Source: Durusdinium trenchii | Taxonomy: Eukaryota; Sar; Dinophyceae; Suessiales; Symbiodiniaceae | Direction of reading: 5' to 3' | DNA length: 64,000 nt | Assembly: GCA_963970005.1 (NCBI GenBank) | Contig: CAXAMN010026373.1 | Span: 349,536-413,535 of the forward strand | Part shown: positions 31,551 through 42,653 of the stretch, one piece after another | Layout of the letters: the number at the start of each line of letters is the position of its first letter | Numbering within the stretch: the stretch's first letter is position 1 | Translations under genes and position numbers: made by a program | Notes under the pieces: generated by a model | What the model saw: only the letters and a program-made list of their open reading frames with translations | Database searches by the model: none | What the model was told of the DNA's origin: nothing

Positions 31551-32428
31551 TTCCATCGGGATCCTTTGTGTGTTCCTTTGTGTGCCCCGTCTTCGTTGTT
31601 GGATTTGAACATAATCCATTCTTGGGGGTTTCAGAATGTTTGACTTCAGAAGCTGCTGTGAACGGCATGCAAATGCACTAGGCCAGCTGCGAATCCTGGT
31701 CCTTCAAGTGGATCTCAGGGAAGATGTTCCCTAAAAATCTAGGAAACAGGACTGTGCGAGCGCAGCTTTCCCAAGTCCAGTATGTAGTAGCGGCTAGCAT
31801 ACGCAGTCAGGTCAGGCACGGGCTGGGGTGGCCAGGTGAGCCCTGAAGGTGCCCTTTAGTCCTAGTAGCGTCCTTGCACCCTAGTAGCGTTGCCCTTTGC
31901 TCCTAGTAGCTTTTTGCTCCTAGTAGCGATGCGCTTGTTTCTAATAGCTTTTTGTTACTACTAGTAAGGCACTTGTTCCAAGTAGCGTTGCCCTTTGCTC
32001 CTAGTAGTGTCCTTGCTTAATGCCTCTTCAGGAAGCCCTTTTGGTGCCCTGCCGAACTTGGCAGAATTGGTTGCACAGTTGGAAGATCTGCGTATAAGGT
32101 TTCAGATGCAAAGGTCGTTGCAGACTCCCCAGTTTGTCCATAAAATCAAGCAGGATCTTGTAGAGGAAAAGCGGCCTGGAAAACTGCCCTTGTTTTAGGG
32201 CTTCTCTGACGTTCTGATCGGAGAATTCTCTACCAATCCTGTGAAGAGCCGTCACATGCGTTGTGACTTTCATGGGACATTAATCGCAGAATGGCTGAGT
32301 GAAACCAACGATTTGCCCAAGAGAAAAGTTTCAAGGTCTGCGAGCAAGCAGAAGACAGACATCAAGGCTAGCCAAGATGCATCCAGTTGAATTTCAAAAT
32401 GACTCAAATCTATCAAGATCTTCATGCC
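31551..32428. other. Non-coding stretch with modules
   Basis: Module array at 31855-32020. The 67-codon frame at 31995-32198 (ELVAQLEDLRIRFQMQRS) could be a coiled-coil exon but starts inside a module and lacks a clear acceptor. Confidence 0.5.
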
Positions 32429-33070
32429 ATGGCGAAAAAGAGTTTTAGCTCTGCAGATAAATGGTGAAAGCGTGGTTCTTGCAGTCACGCCAGAGATGAC
32501 GGACTGGAAGCTTAAGCAGATCAAGAAGGAAAGTCATATGCTCCAACAAAGACAAGACTGCGCCAGTCTTGGCGGCGTTGACTCAGTTTCTGGTCAGCGA
32601 TGCCACCAAGACTGACACTTTAGCCAATGTGGTGCGTGAATTCCGGACTCGGGGTTCACCACATTGAGAATGCTTCCTTTGCGGTTTGCAGCTCTTTGGT
32701 GCACTTGACCATGTGAGCCATATTGGAAATGTTGCCTTTTGGGATTGCAGCTCTTTGGCAAACTTTACCATTCCGGACTCCATGACACTCGTGCTGCAGC
32801 TCCGTAGAATTGACCATTCCGTACTCTGTGACCCAGATCCAGAGGTGCCTTTGGGGATTGCAGAAAAGTGACCCACATTGGGCATTCTGCCTTTGGATGT
32901 TGCAGCTCTTTGGTAAGCTTGACCATCCCCAACTCTGTGGCACACAACGGTGCCTTTCACTGTTGCAAAATTTGATCATCCCCAATTCCGTGACCTACAT
33001 TTGGGATCGTGCCCTTCAGTCTTGCAGCTCTTTGGCGAACTTGACCATCCCGGACTCAGTGATCCGCATT
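32429..33070 (+). pseudogene. Decayed ubiquitin-like/LRR paralogue
   Basis: Homologous to the intact gene at 12040. ATGGCGAAAAAGAG here faces ATGGCGAAGCGA there: one extra base in the A run moves the start out of frame. The body then matches in another frame (LALQINGESVVLAVTP against SALQPSGEILILEVTP). About 40 codons are lost between KQIKKE and VICSNKDK. At least four LRR units with SSLANFTIPDSM or SLANLTIPDSV cores remain across three frames with stops. The last unit abuts fold-back element D. Not expected to make protein. Confidence 0.75.
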
Positions 33071-33125
33071 CCTTACATACTTAAGTAGGCGCCTACTTAA
33101 TTGAGTGAAGGTGGGCTTAAAAAAG
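33065..33125 (+). mobile_element. Fold-back (MITE-like) element, copy D
   Basis: The best-preserved palindrome: TACTTAAGTAGGCGCCTACTT, followed by AATTGAGTGAAGG and GGGCTTAAAA. The left CTATCCTGC part is absent, and the LRR pseudogene ends where the element begins. Confidence 0.65.
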
Positions 33126-34194
33126 GAAAAGGTGGCAGGAAAGAGGGATCTGCGGTGGGAGGTGGAGTCGTTGACCAGAAGCGTCCTTGCTCCTAGTAGT
33201 AAGGCCAGGAGCCCCTAGTAGCGTCCTTGCTCCTAGAGACATATCCACTTTTTTGGTGCAAAAAGAATGTTTTGGTTTACTTTATCGATCTGACAACAGC
33301 CAAACCGCTGATCATGATATCGGTGTTTCTTGGGGTTCGGATCAGCGGACCAGTTCCCTTCGGTCACAGGCTGCGCAGTGAGCTGAGCCAGATGCAGGTG
33401 CAATCGTGCGCTGTTTGGGGTATTCGTTTCTCTCAGCACCCAGAGCTGGAGGGCAGTGCAATGCTAGAAGCTACTAGGGCACTAGGGGCGCTCCTCGCTC
33501 CTGGCCTTACTACTAGTAGCTAGAAGCTACTAGGAGCAAAGGCCATCGCTATTAGGCTAGAAGTGTCTAGTGACAACTTACAGCTCCAAAAAGGTCACCT
33601 GAGAGCCCACCAGATCAGCCTGGCGGATGCCCCATGATCTTCATGCACTCTTTAGCTCTCTACAGCCGGAGGGCTATCACCATGCAATCACTGATGGTTC
33701 TCCCTTCTCCAGGGCACATGTGTCACTTCCAACTTGGAACTGCTTGGTTCGGAACAGAGTCCAAGGGAACGGCACTGTTCGTGCCCAAAAGCATCAACCA
33801 AAGGCTGTCGGGTCCCAGCATGTCTCAGAATCTGGACCGTCGCGAGCCGCGTTGGCTGGCTGATCTTTGGATGGAGGCATCGCATGGTTCATTTGCTGTT
33901 CTAGGTTTCAGGTACTGTGGAGGCCATCGCTTGTAGGTTGGAGGCCATCGCTATCATATTCAGATTTTTTGGGGTATCAATATGGTCGATCTTGACGAAA
34001 GTCAAGGACCACCCAACACTCCAATGAAGCCATCCGAATGCCCCATGCAACCATGCATGCGTACTGACTACCCCAAACAGTTGCTCTTTTGATCTCGTTT
34101 GTGACCTTTTCTACCCCGCGACTGTGAAAATGGGTTGGTGTGTTGAAACCCCGCTACCGGAAGAATGCGCTTGGCCGAGTCGAGAACTGGCCAG
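33126..34194. other. Intron-like stretch with modules
   Basis: Modules at 33180-33240, 33465-33565 and 33910-33955. Short frames on both strands show no domain. Confidence 0.55.
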
Positions 34195-34255
34195 GCTTGG
34201 GCGGATGGCCTCCGCGCAGAGTTCCGCAGCGCGGACGCGGAGATGGAGCGGAAGA
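34195..34255 (+). CDS. Coiled-coil micro-exon
   Basis: Acceptor TGGCCAG, reading AWADGLRAEFRSADAEMERK plus one base, donor GTCACA. Confidence 0.6.
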
Positions 34256-34639
34256 GTCACATCCTGGGGGGGACGGAGCGAAGTGACGGATGAAGTTCTA
34301 GCGCGGTAGCAGAAGAATCAGAACTCCAATGAACATGTATCTTCTAGCAAAAAAACTCATAAGATGTCAATTAATTACTGTCTTCATCTTTCTTCTGAAT
34401 TGATGTTAGAATCGCAAAATCTTCCGAGCTTAGAGCTCTGCCGTGTCTCGCCGAAGGACCCGAACCCCGGTCTTAGGCCTTTCGGTGCCTTTCGGCCGAT
34501 CGGGACGCCTGTTCGGCCAAGCCAGTCCAAGCCGTGTCGATGAGTCGCGAGTGGCTCTGAGTCTTCGTTTCTCCTCCGCGATCACGAAGCCAAGCGATGT
34601 GTCAGTGGACCCGAAGCCGAAATGTCCGTCGAGTGGTCA

Positions 34640-34710
34640 GTAGCGATGCCCTGTGTTCCTAGTAGCGTCCGATCGCTCCTTGGTAGCGATGCCCTTTGCT
34701 CCTAATCGAG
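34640..34710. repeat. Module cluster
   Basis: Reverse modules with variant spacers, including a GATCGCTCCTTGGTAGC form. Confidence 0.7.
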
Positions 34711-34892
34711 CAAGCCCTTTTCTTCGCCAAATTAGACCCCTCTTGTCACGAGACCAAGACCAAGAGATTGCTTTCTAGTCGCATGGATCAAGTACGATCC
34801 AAAACGAACACGTGTCCTGTACCGGCCACCAGTGCGAGATGTCTGACGGAGGTCTGACGGTCTGACGAACCGAAGCTCGTCCGGTTTCGGAG

Positions 34893-34954
34893 GACTCCAT
34901 GCAGCTGCAGCTCCAGCATCTCCAGAACCAGGCGGAGCGGCAGCGGTTCTTGCC
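34893..34954 (+). CDS. Coiled-coil micro-exon
   Basis: Acceptor TTCGGAG, reading DSMQLQLQHLQNQAERQRFL plus two bases, donor GTCGTC. Clear Gln/Leu heptads. Confidence 0.6.
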
Positions 34955-35688
34955 GTCGTCGGGTCCGGGCTGGAGATCTCTGGCAGAAGTGTCGTTTGGG
35001 CAGAGGCTTTTTTGTTACATCGCTTTGCCAAGTTGAGCAGTTTGTCAGCTGGTGTCTTCAAGCTGCCATACCTTAGAGACTCCATTTAGGTCGAATCAGC
35101 ACTGTTTTTCTGTTCCCAGAGTCAGTCCAGCTGCATAGATTGGTTAGCCGAAGATCTGCTTTCAGGTGTTTGAAGAAGGCCAGCAGGGGACAAGGCTTTG
35201 CAATGCTGGAGGATACTCCATATACCCCACAGGCTCTGCATGTAGGCTCCAATGATGAGGCGGTAATCGAATAGAAAGGAGTCGGGGTTGAAAATCCTAC
35301 ACCTCGAAAGCGAAGGGGGTTAGGCGCAAATTTAGCCAAAATGCAAATCGAACCTGGCTCAGAGAATGGAGCTGCAGTGTTCAAGTATGCCAGATGCACC
35401 TGCAGCAAGCTGGCAAGCATCGTACGACAGCGAGAGCATCATGAGAAGATTGCCCGCAGTCAGCACCAGTGGTGATAATTTGTTTGGATGCCCAGCATGT
35501 CCCATCCATGTCATTTGGGGTGGCCCTAGGATGTTGAAAGCGAGAGTGAGATCATATATTACTAGTGTCCTTGCTCCTAGTAGCAAGGCCAGGAGCCCCT
35601 AGTAGCGTCCTTGCTCCTATGAGTCATAACATGATCACGAAAAACCGGTGAAAGTGATCCACCACAACCACTCGTCCCCATGGTCCAG
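34955..35688. other. Intron-like stretch
   Basis: Modules at 35560-35625 only. Opposed open frames at 35359-35602 are mirror images of each other without domains. Confidence 0.5.
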
Positions 35689-35760
35689 TTTCTGCAGGCC
35701 TCTGCCCAGCAGGAGGCACGAGCTCAAAGGGAGCTTGACTGGCAACGCGCCAATCGCGAG
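35689..35760 (+). CDS. Coiled-coil exon
   Basis: Acceptor GGTCCAG, 24 codons reading FLQASAQQEARAQRELDWQR and ANRE, donor GTGGGG, phase 0 throughout. Confidence 0.65.
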
Positions 35761-36037
35761 GTGGGGGCACGGTGCCCGGGAGCGTTTCGAGGGTGGGGAT
35801 GGAATCATGTTGTTTAAAAAAGTTGGAAAAAACAACTTAGTAAGGGCTCCCATGTGGGGACAATCAAAGACAATGACATTCGTTTGTCTTCTATTCGGGA
35901 GGTGGAAACGGCTCATGAAAGTGTGTTGTGGGTCGAAGAAAATGGAAGAAACAACACGAAGCGTGTAAAGTGTGAAGTGTGTGAAGATGAGGGTTTCCTG
36001 AAGACCAACCTGGCCCTCTTCTTTGCACACGAATCAG

Positions 36038-36079
36038 GTGCGCAGCCGCGCACAGCAGGCGTTGGCCGAGGAGAAATCA
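36038..36079 (+). CDS. Coiled-coil micro-exon
   Basis: Acceptor GAATCAG, reading VRSRAQQALAEEKSLN. The donor is not clear and modules begin immediately after. Confidence 0.45.
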
Positions 36080-36084
36080 CTAAA

Positions 36085-36180
36085 TCACTAGTAGCTTCTT
36101 CTTACTAGTAGTAAGGCCAGGAGGACACTCCTAGTAGCGATGCCCTTTGCTACTAGTAGCTTCTTCTTACTAGTATACAG
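36085..36180. repeat. Module repeat array
   Basis: Reverse modules, with CTTCTTCTTACTAGTAG at both ends of the array. Confidence 0.8.
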
Positions 36181-36377
36181 ATGCAGTTGGAGGTTTTTGG
36201 GTGATAAAGGAGCAGGCTGAATTGACAATAAAGCAGATGTTCAAGGAACGCCGCATGGCCCAGGCAGAGCAAAGCACCAAGAACCATTGATACTAGAAGC
36301 GATGCACTTGTTCCTAGTAGAAGAGGTTTCCCTTTGATTCTAGACCTTTGAGGGTTCTATTCGCAAAACCGCCTCAG

Positions 36378-36416
36378 GAGAGAGCGGCAGCAGACGAGGA
36401 AGCGGCGCAGCAGCAG
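36378..36416 (+). CDS. Coiled-coil micro-exon
   Basis: 39 bp, acceptor GCCTCAG, reading ERAAADEEAAQQQ, donor GTGCAG. Phase 0. Another possible short exon (KQMFKERRMAQAEQSTK) lies at 36233-36285. Confidence 0.5.
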
Positions 36417-36870
36417 GTGCAGACCGCAGTCCAAACAAAAGAAAAGACGACATGCTGCAGACTGGGCAAAAGCTGTGTGCCGACAGAGTCTTCACATACT
36501 GTTCGTTGCCGACGGAAACCGATGAATCCCCGGCTCCACGCCTAAAAGGTGTCCAAAAGTTTGACGGGCCAACCTATTGTAAAATTAATCAAGAAAACCA
36601 AAAATAGAAACAACCTACAAGCAATGGCCTCCAACCTACTACTTGTAGCGATGACCTCCAACGCGATGTTCCTTTTCGTTCCCGGGGATTCTTGAAGGCT
36701 CGGCTGCCTGGCTGCCTTCACCGAAAAACGACCATCAAAGGGCAGGGGGAATCGGCAGGAACACGTGGAGCAAACCTCTCCAGAAGCCAGCCAGCAGCCT
36801 AAACTCAGCAGTAACACGTTCGGCTGAACGAAGCGCCAGCACCAGCGTCTCGTTCACGTCTCAACTGCAG

Positions 36871-36908
36871 GAGTTCGTGTCCCTCAAGCAGGAGAAACGG
36901 TCGTCTCG
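36871..36908 (+). CDS. Coiled-coil micro-exon
   Basis: Acceptor ACTGCAG, reading EFVSLKQEKRSS plus two bases, donor GTCGTC; an earlier GT at 36900 is also possible. Confidence 0.5.
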
Positions 36909-37275
36909 GTCGTCTCCGCTCCGTTCGCCTTTTCGAGCTACGAGGTTCGGTTTGGGAAGAAGGTGAACAAAGAATTGGTCTTAGAGGTTTAAGTCAAGGT
37001 TTCAAGTAAAGTGAGACAAGGGAAAAGTGTGTTTGCTGAAGCAGATGATGTCTCCCTACTACGAAGCGTTCGATGAAGTGTCCTGGTAGTAGCCAAGCGA
37101 TGCAAGACCCCATTTATGTTGTTTCTATGTTATATGTTATATGATATGGGGGTGTTTATTTGTTTTAGTGTGTTTGTTCTTTTCATTTGTGTGCCATGTC
37201 ATTTTCTTTCTTTAGACCCTTGCTTTTGTGCTCAAAGTCTTCTGTGCACATGTTATCGGAGCCCGCAAAGCGCAG

Positions 37276-37342
37276 GAGTCGGAGGAGTTTGACGAAGACC
37301 TGGCCTGGCTGGAAGAACGAGTCCAGCAGGCACATCAGCTTC
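37276..37342 (+). CDS. Coiled-coil exon
   Basis: Acceptor AGCGCAG, reading ESEEFDEDLAWLEERVQQAH and QL plus one base, donor GTCCTT. Strongly acidic helix. Confidence 0.65.
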
Positions 37343-37515
37343 GTCCTTCCTTCATCGGATGACCGCGAAGTCCTGCTTCCGGTTTCAGTGAGACTTCTTT
37401 TTGTCCTTCTCGTCTGACCCAAGTTTGAGAAATCGCTTTCGTAAAATCCATTTGGAATCCAACTTTTGTAAAAGTTGTGCCGTTATACTGACCATACACA
37501 TCCGTACACATTCCA

Positions 37516-37647
37516 TGAAGAAGAAGAACGTCGACCTGCCCTCTCCTTCGAGGCCTCGGAGAAACAGATGGTCTCCGTCAGCCTGGAGGAGGAGCAAAGC
37601 CTCTTGAGCCTCCGCTTGCGGGAAGAGGTCAGCGAGGCGTGGATGGC
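37516..37647 (+). CDS. Coiled-coil exon
   Basis: The frame reads EEERRPALSFEASEKQMVSV, then SLEEEQSLLSLRLREEVSEA and WMAV, ending at donor GTGGTA. Start uncertain (AG at 37520 or 37552). A GT at 37628 would give a shorter form. Confidence 0.6.
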
Positions 37648-37699
37648 GGTGGTAGGACAAGGTAGGACCGGGACCGTCCCGAAGTGCCAGTCGACTCAA

Positions 37700-37815
37700 C
37701 CTAATAGCAATGGCCTCCAACCTAGTAGCTTGTTACTAGTAGTAAGGNNNNNNNNNNTGTTACTAGTAGCTTCTTTGTTTCTAATAGCAATGGCCTCCAA
37801 CCTACTGGCGATGGC
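37700..37815. repeat. Module array with 10-N gap
   Basis: Reverse modules interrupted by ten N at 37748-37757, a placeholder gap of unknown true size. Confidence 0.9.
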
Positions 37816-38227
37816 CTTCAAGATGGAGGTTCCCTTCATGAAGAGAGTGAACATGCTTCTTCGACGAGGCTGTTGAAACTAGAAAAAGGAAGAGAAGGAT
37901 GGCTGTTTCTACGGTTGGAGCCGTGTGGACGAATTATGCATGGATCATCATGGATCCTATGGTAGCAATGAACCCTTGAGTGGAGTGAAGTGGAGGTGCA
38001 GGATCATCATCCTCGGGTGTTCAGCCAACAATCTCGACCAAGCTGTTGAAGCTGACTGCGAGGGCACCTGCACACCTGCCCTGGTTTGTCAGTGCGAAGT
38101 TCACCTGCCTTAGCTTATCCCAACCAAGAACCAAAGGTAGAAGGCCATTGCTAGTAGATTTATCTTTCTTTTTTATTTGCGCTTCTCAGACTAAGTGCAG
38201 ATCCTCCAGACTGACCGCACACCGCAG

Positions 38228-38298
38228 GCAGAAGAGCAGCTGGCCTCTTTGAGCTTCGCGCTCTCCAAGGAGCTGCAGAAACACCGTGAGGCAAACCG
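38228..38298 (+). CDS. Coiled-coil exon
   Basis: Acceptor ACCGCAG, reading AEEQLASLSFALSKELQKHR and EAN plus two bases, donor GTTTCG. An upstream AG at 38200 would add ILQTDRTPQ in frame. Confidence 0.65.
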
Positions 38299-39326
38299 GT
38301 TTCGGCCCGAAAAGGCCAACGGAGGTAGACGGAGATCATCTTCTCTCGGTAGACGGATGACCGTCTTGTGGAAGATTCAGAACGTCCAATGTGATGTCTC
38401 GAGTGGTAAACTTGACTCTCTATTAGGTTGGAGGCCATGCTATTAGGTTCAATGCCTCTAACTCTCAATTTACGCCTAGCGCCCGCGGTGCTCCTTGCGG
38501 CTGAGAAGTGAGAATGGTGGGGAGGACTCTGTGGCTGCAGATTGACCACTCAAAATCCATAGATGATATTCTGCCTATAGATCAGCCTGTTGGTTGAGCG
38601 GTTCTCTCACGGCCTTTGGATCTGCAATCCTGTGTTTGGTCGGGCGGTGGCTGGGCAAAGTCAGTTGCAACCACTCGCGAAAGGTTTTAGAGGGAAGAAA
38701 GGTTTTACATAGGTTGCTATTAGGTTGGAGGCCATCGCTAGTAGGAATCGGTTCATGTGAGCTGGTTGGCTCCCCCAACCATGGCAGAAGAAACCTGTCA
38801 AGACCAACCTCAACTCTGTTCCGGGAGCATCTCTACTCGAACACGCTCGTTTGCAGTTTGTAGGGGCCCAGTCATCACACCCTCCTGAACCAGGTGCTTC
38901 AATGGGTTTTGGGGACTGGCCAACACAAAACAGTACTGTAGTGACTGTAGTGTCTTACATGGTCTTCGCCTTCAGCTTTCCTTCAAAACCCCAAGCACTT
39001 CTCGCAAAACTGTGCACTTCGCTTTGCAAGCTGCCCAATGCCGGGCGAGGAATCCCCCACTTGGCGAAGCCACTCTCTAGAAGCTAGCTATCTCAGTCCT
39101 GAGGCATTCATGCTTAGAGTAGGGTGAACATGTTGATATGAATATGAGGACGCTACTAGGGGCTCCTGGCCTTACTACTAGGAACAAGAAGCTACTAGGG
39201 GCTCCTGGCATCGCTACGAACGGAGCGATCGGATGCTACGAACGGGGCAAAGGTGCAACCAAGTTGTGAATCCAATCACCGAAGCGAGGCCAGAGACCGT
39301 CCGCGGGGTGTGACGACCGGAGCCAG
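38299..39326. other. Intron-like stretch with modules
   Basis: TTGGAGGCCAT modules at 38425-38455 and 38720-38750 and an array at 39145-39250 that mixes CTACTAG and CTACGAACG boundaries. No exon supported. Confidence 0.6.
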
Positions 39327-39366
39327 GCCAATCAAGGCTTGCGCCGCATGGTGGAGAGCGAGCAGA
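39327..39366 (+). CDS. Coiled-coil micro-exon
   Basis: Acceptor GAGCCAG, reading ANQGLRRMVESEQ plus one base, donor GTCAGC. The frame stays open a little further (SQLEGTSSR), so the donor may be later. Confidence 0.55.
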
Positions 39367-39975
39367 GTCAGCTGGAAGGCACCTCTTCGCGCTGCGCATG
39401 TGCTGCGTGCGCGTGATGTCGGGTCCAAAAGAGTTCTTTGGAGATCTGAAAAGGTCAGAGGACTTGTTAGAGACCAAAAAGGTTTAGAACTAGTTTTCAA
39501 GAAGCTACTCTGTGGAGGCCATCGCTATTCGCTTGGAGGCCATTATTACTAGTCGCAAGAAGTTACTAGTAGCATGGAAAGAACTCACAGAGACTCAAAA
39601 GTTTAGCTGTAGCATGCTTCTGCTTCCGTTTGTCTAAGTGACTCGAACTTGTAAGCAAAACCTATGGGTGGAGGAAGAGGGGCCCGTTCATGGGATTGTC
39701 CCGGGAGAAATTGCTGTGTATCCTTCACAGCATGCTGAAGTGGAAGACTCGGGACCCACAGCATGCTCACCCCACAGCCAAACAATCACTGTCAAAGACC
39801 AGAGAGCCCAGGGACCGGGGTCCAGATCTTGCAAACTAGGGATCCAAAGATGGTGACTTATGTAATTTGCACGGATATAGTTGAAGAGTCGACATCACTT
39901 ATAACCCCTACATTGCCCTACATATCCCTACAATTGTTTGTTTTACGTTTGACTCCGTGAAAGCAAAGCCTCAAG

Positions 39976-40056
39976 GGAGGGAGAAGACGAGGAAGTCCGG
40001 GTAGTCCCAAGGGCCGCAAGCAAGACAAGGACGAAGTCGAAGACAAAGCGGAGCAA
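39976..40056 (+). CDS. Last recognised exon of the series
   Basis: Acceptor CCTCAAG, 27 codons reading GGRRRGSPGSPKGRKQDKDE and VEDKAEQ, donor GTAGGT. The alternative frame ends RTKSKTKRSK and TAG at 40058 and could be a basic C-terminus. The choice decides whether the gene ends here. Confidence 0.55.
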
Positions 40057-40173
40057 GTAGGTAGTAGCAAGAAGCTAGTAGGTTGGAGGCCATCGCTACT
40101 AGGAACAAGAAGCTACTAAAATAGACACCAATCAACAAATTCTGAATCAACTACGAGTAGGACCGGCAAAACC

Positions 40174-40826
40174 TCAGCAAAACTTCTTTAGCTGCGGAGG
40201 CACTTGGCGCCGAGGAAGATCAACAATGCCACAAGATTCCCTCGTAACTGTGTGATGATCTCCTTGTGTTTGCTTATATGTGTCTTCTTGCATCACAGGA
40301 TCTAGAATATCCAACCAGCTGTTCATAAGCCGTTGAAACATGGGTTGAAATCTGGTCATCCATTTCATCATGCCCGCAGAACCTCTATTGAACTTCATGA
40401 ACTGCATGAATCTGAAAAGGAATACTGGTTGCACCTTTCACAAAGTAGAAATCCAAGGACACATTGCAGTATTGTGCACCTGCAACTGGTGGATCATTGG
40501 TGTTCAGAATTGCTCTATCTAATGCTCTTTGGTATACTGCTGCTTATCCTTCGAGCCCCTTTTGTATAGTGCTGGAAAACCGCGATTGCTTCCCGTCGCA
40601 TGCCGGGGCACCTTTGTTGTCACTTGAGTCGTCATAGCTATTGCCGGCTCTCTTTTGACATGTCTATTGACATTAAATGATTGTGATCGTGGCTCGTAAG
40701 CCAAGTCCATATCAGGCTCTTCCCAGTCATTTGTCAGTCCATGGCGCACAAATCCGGGATGCTCACCTGGCTCTACCAGGATCACTGCTTCGCTACTGCT
40801 ACCGCGCACACCCTGTGAAGTGTAGG
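40174..40826 (-). pseudogene. Minus-strand coding remnant, two ORFs
   Basis: Two minus-strand frames, 40519-40826 and then 40174-40434, are protein-like: EAVILVEPGEHPGFVRHGL, NDWEEPDMDLAYEPRSQSFN and, in the second, RFQPMFQRLMNSWLDILDPV and SCGIVDLPRRQVPPQLKKF. They are AT-richer than the + strand exons and separated by stops. No conserved domain is recognised; a degenerate retroelement or retrogene is possible. Confidence 0.4.
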
Positions 40827-41465
40827 CTACAAGTGTCTTTCATGACTGCACGGGGTTTTTCAGGAAACAGGATGCCTACAGTCACACTGTGTAGAGGGAG
40901 TGTGCTATAGTCCAAGGACAACCCCTAACAGAAGCCACCAAAACACTCCCAACCCCTCCTGCGCCACGAAATTTGTGTCTGCCAGAAAATCAACACTTCG
41001 AGGATCGCTCCTACGTAACTCCTTTTTTGTTCCACCTGTCCACCCTTGCCTTAGACTTCTTTTGTGACAACTAATTGCAACTTGCTCAATTGAGTTAGGC
41101 CCAGTGCGAAAACTGAAACAGCCACAGATCTCAACCCATGTTCAATTTGTTGGAGTGGGCAACGCGCGCAAAGAGCATGTGAGTCGAGCTGATGGAATAG
41201 GACTTGGAGAGGCGTCCGGAAATAGTATGTGAAGAGTGGACACATGAGATATCACTTTCAGCTAGTATAGCTTGCCTGCCCACAGAAGCCATAGAGAGTG
41301 GATTTGTCTGAACTGCCGCTTTTATGGACGCCTCGCATCCTTTGCCACATCTCTGCCCCTCTCCCAGCACGAGTGGAGGCGCTTTTTGCTCTTGGCATCA
41401 GAGACTCGTCGGTTTTGCGGTCTACGACAGCACCGAGCGCAACAATCTCCAGCGTTAGGAGGTCA
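40827..41465. other. Unassigned stretch
   Basis: No repeats of the module family and no supportable exon; short frames on both strands only. Confidence 0.5.
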
Positions 41466-41650
41466 CAGCGCAGCTTTGTGAACCTCAAAGTGCAGATCTC
41501 GTAGCAGGCGCAGCACTTTGTGAACCTCGAAGTGCAGATTTCGTGGCAGGCAGGGCACTTTGTGCACCTCAAAGCGCAGATTATGTGGCAGCCACAGCAC
41601 TTTGTGCACCTCGACGCGCAGATTTCGTGGCAGGCGCAGCACTTTGTGCT
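41466..41650 (+). repeat. 42-bp tandem repeat (14-residue unit)
   Basis: Just over four units with period 42 bp around CAGCACTTTGTGAACCTC and GTGCAGATTTCGTGGCAG. All three + frames stay open; one reads ISWQAQHFVHLDAQ per unit. The open frames run on into simple sequence, so it is treated as a minisatellite. Confidence 0.85.
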
Positions 41651-41659
41651 CTCAAATTC

Positions 41660-41987
41660 TCACCTCTCGCTCTCACATACACGCACACTCACGCTTGCTC
41701 TTACACTCACTCGCTCGCGCTCACACTCACTCACCCGCAATCACTCTCACTCTCACACTACACACACTCACTCACTCACTCACTCTCTCTCTCTCTCACT
41801 CTCACTCTCTCACTCTCTCACTCTCACTCACACTCGCCCACTCGCTCTCACTCACACTCACACTCACTCACTCTCACTCTCACACACACTCACTCTCACC
41901 CACATATCTCTCACTCACACTCGCCCACTCACTCTCACTCTCACACTCACACTATCTCACATTCACTTTCACTCTCACCCCCTCACT

Positions 41988-42020
<33 letters not shown>

Positions 42021-42100
42021 ACCCCACTCCACTCACTCCATTCACTCTCAAACTCTCACTCTCACCCACCCTCTCACTCACACTCACAGTCACACTGACC
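41660..42100. repeat. CT/CA-rich low-complexity tract
   Basis: About 440 bp built from CTCACT, CTCTCA and CACTCA hexamers on the + strand, almost without G. It produces three overlapping long Ser/His/Thr/Leu frames that are not genes. Confidence 0.95.
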
Positions 42101-42593
42101 ACCACCGCCGCCAACACCACAATCTCCAAGATTTGTAGGCTTTCTGCTGCTACACCTCTAGACCACACACACACGTCTCTTGCCGGGATAAATCTTGAGC
42201 CGATCAGGCGGTCACCAGAAACTATACCAGCTGCGCGGATAGGTGATGATAGATGTAGTTTTAAGAACAGATGCGCGCCTGATTCTTCCAAGCGTCCCAG
42301 ACTGAGCTCTCCGATTGGAATCGCTCAAGCCCTCAAAAGAAAAACACTGGCTTTGGTAGAGGACTGCCGACACCAATCTTTGCACTGAACATCCAAAAGA
42401 CGTCGCGCCGCGCGCGAACCATTTCAATTTCTGCTTGAGAAAGATAACGACCACCAGGAGACCAAATCCACTCCCACTCCCCCCCAAAAAAATCACGGAT
42501 GCCGAACAAATCGCCCCACTAGCGACGCCCCCACCTTTCGAAATCAACAAGTGAATCGGTCGCGTTAACCGGTCGTGCTTCTTCCGCTGCAAG

Positions 42594-42653
42594 GTGAGGC
42601 CGAGACGCGCCAAGAGTGTGGGCTTCTGTCGCTCGGCGAACCGGTTGAGGGAG
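42594..42653 (+). CDS. Possible short exon
   Basis: Acceptor CTGCAAG, one frame reading EAETRQECGLLSLGEPVEG, donor GTTCGC. Composition fits the coiled-coil exons, but the other frames are also open. Confidence 0.35.

Noticed and set aside
41520..42388. Three long overlapping + strand ORFs of up to 281 codons
   Set aside because: They are translations of the 42-bp minisatellite and the CT/CA tract, open in all three frames.
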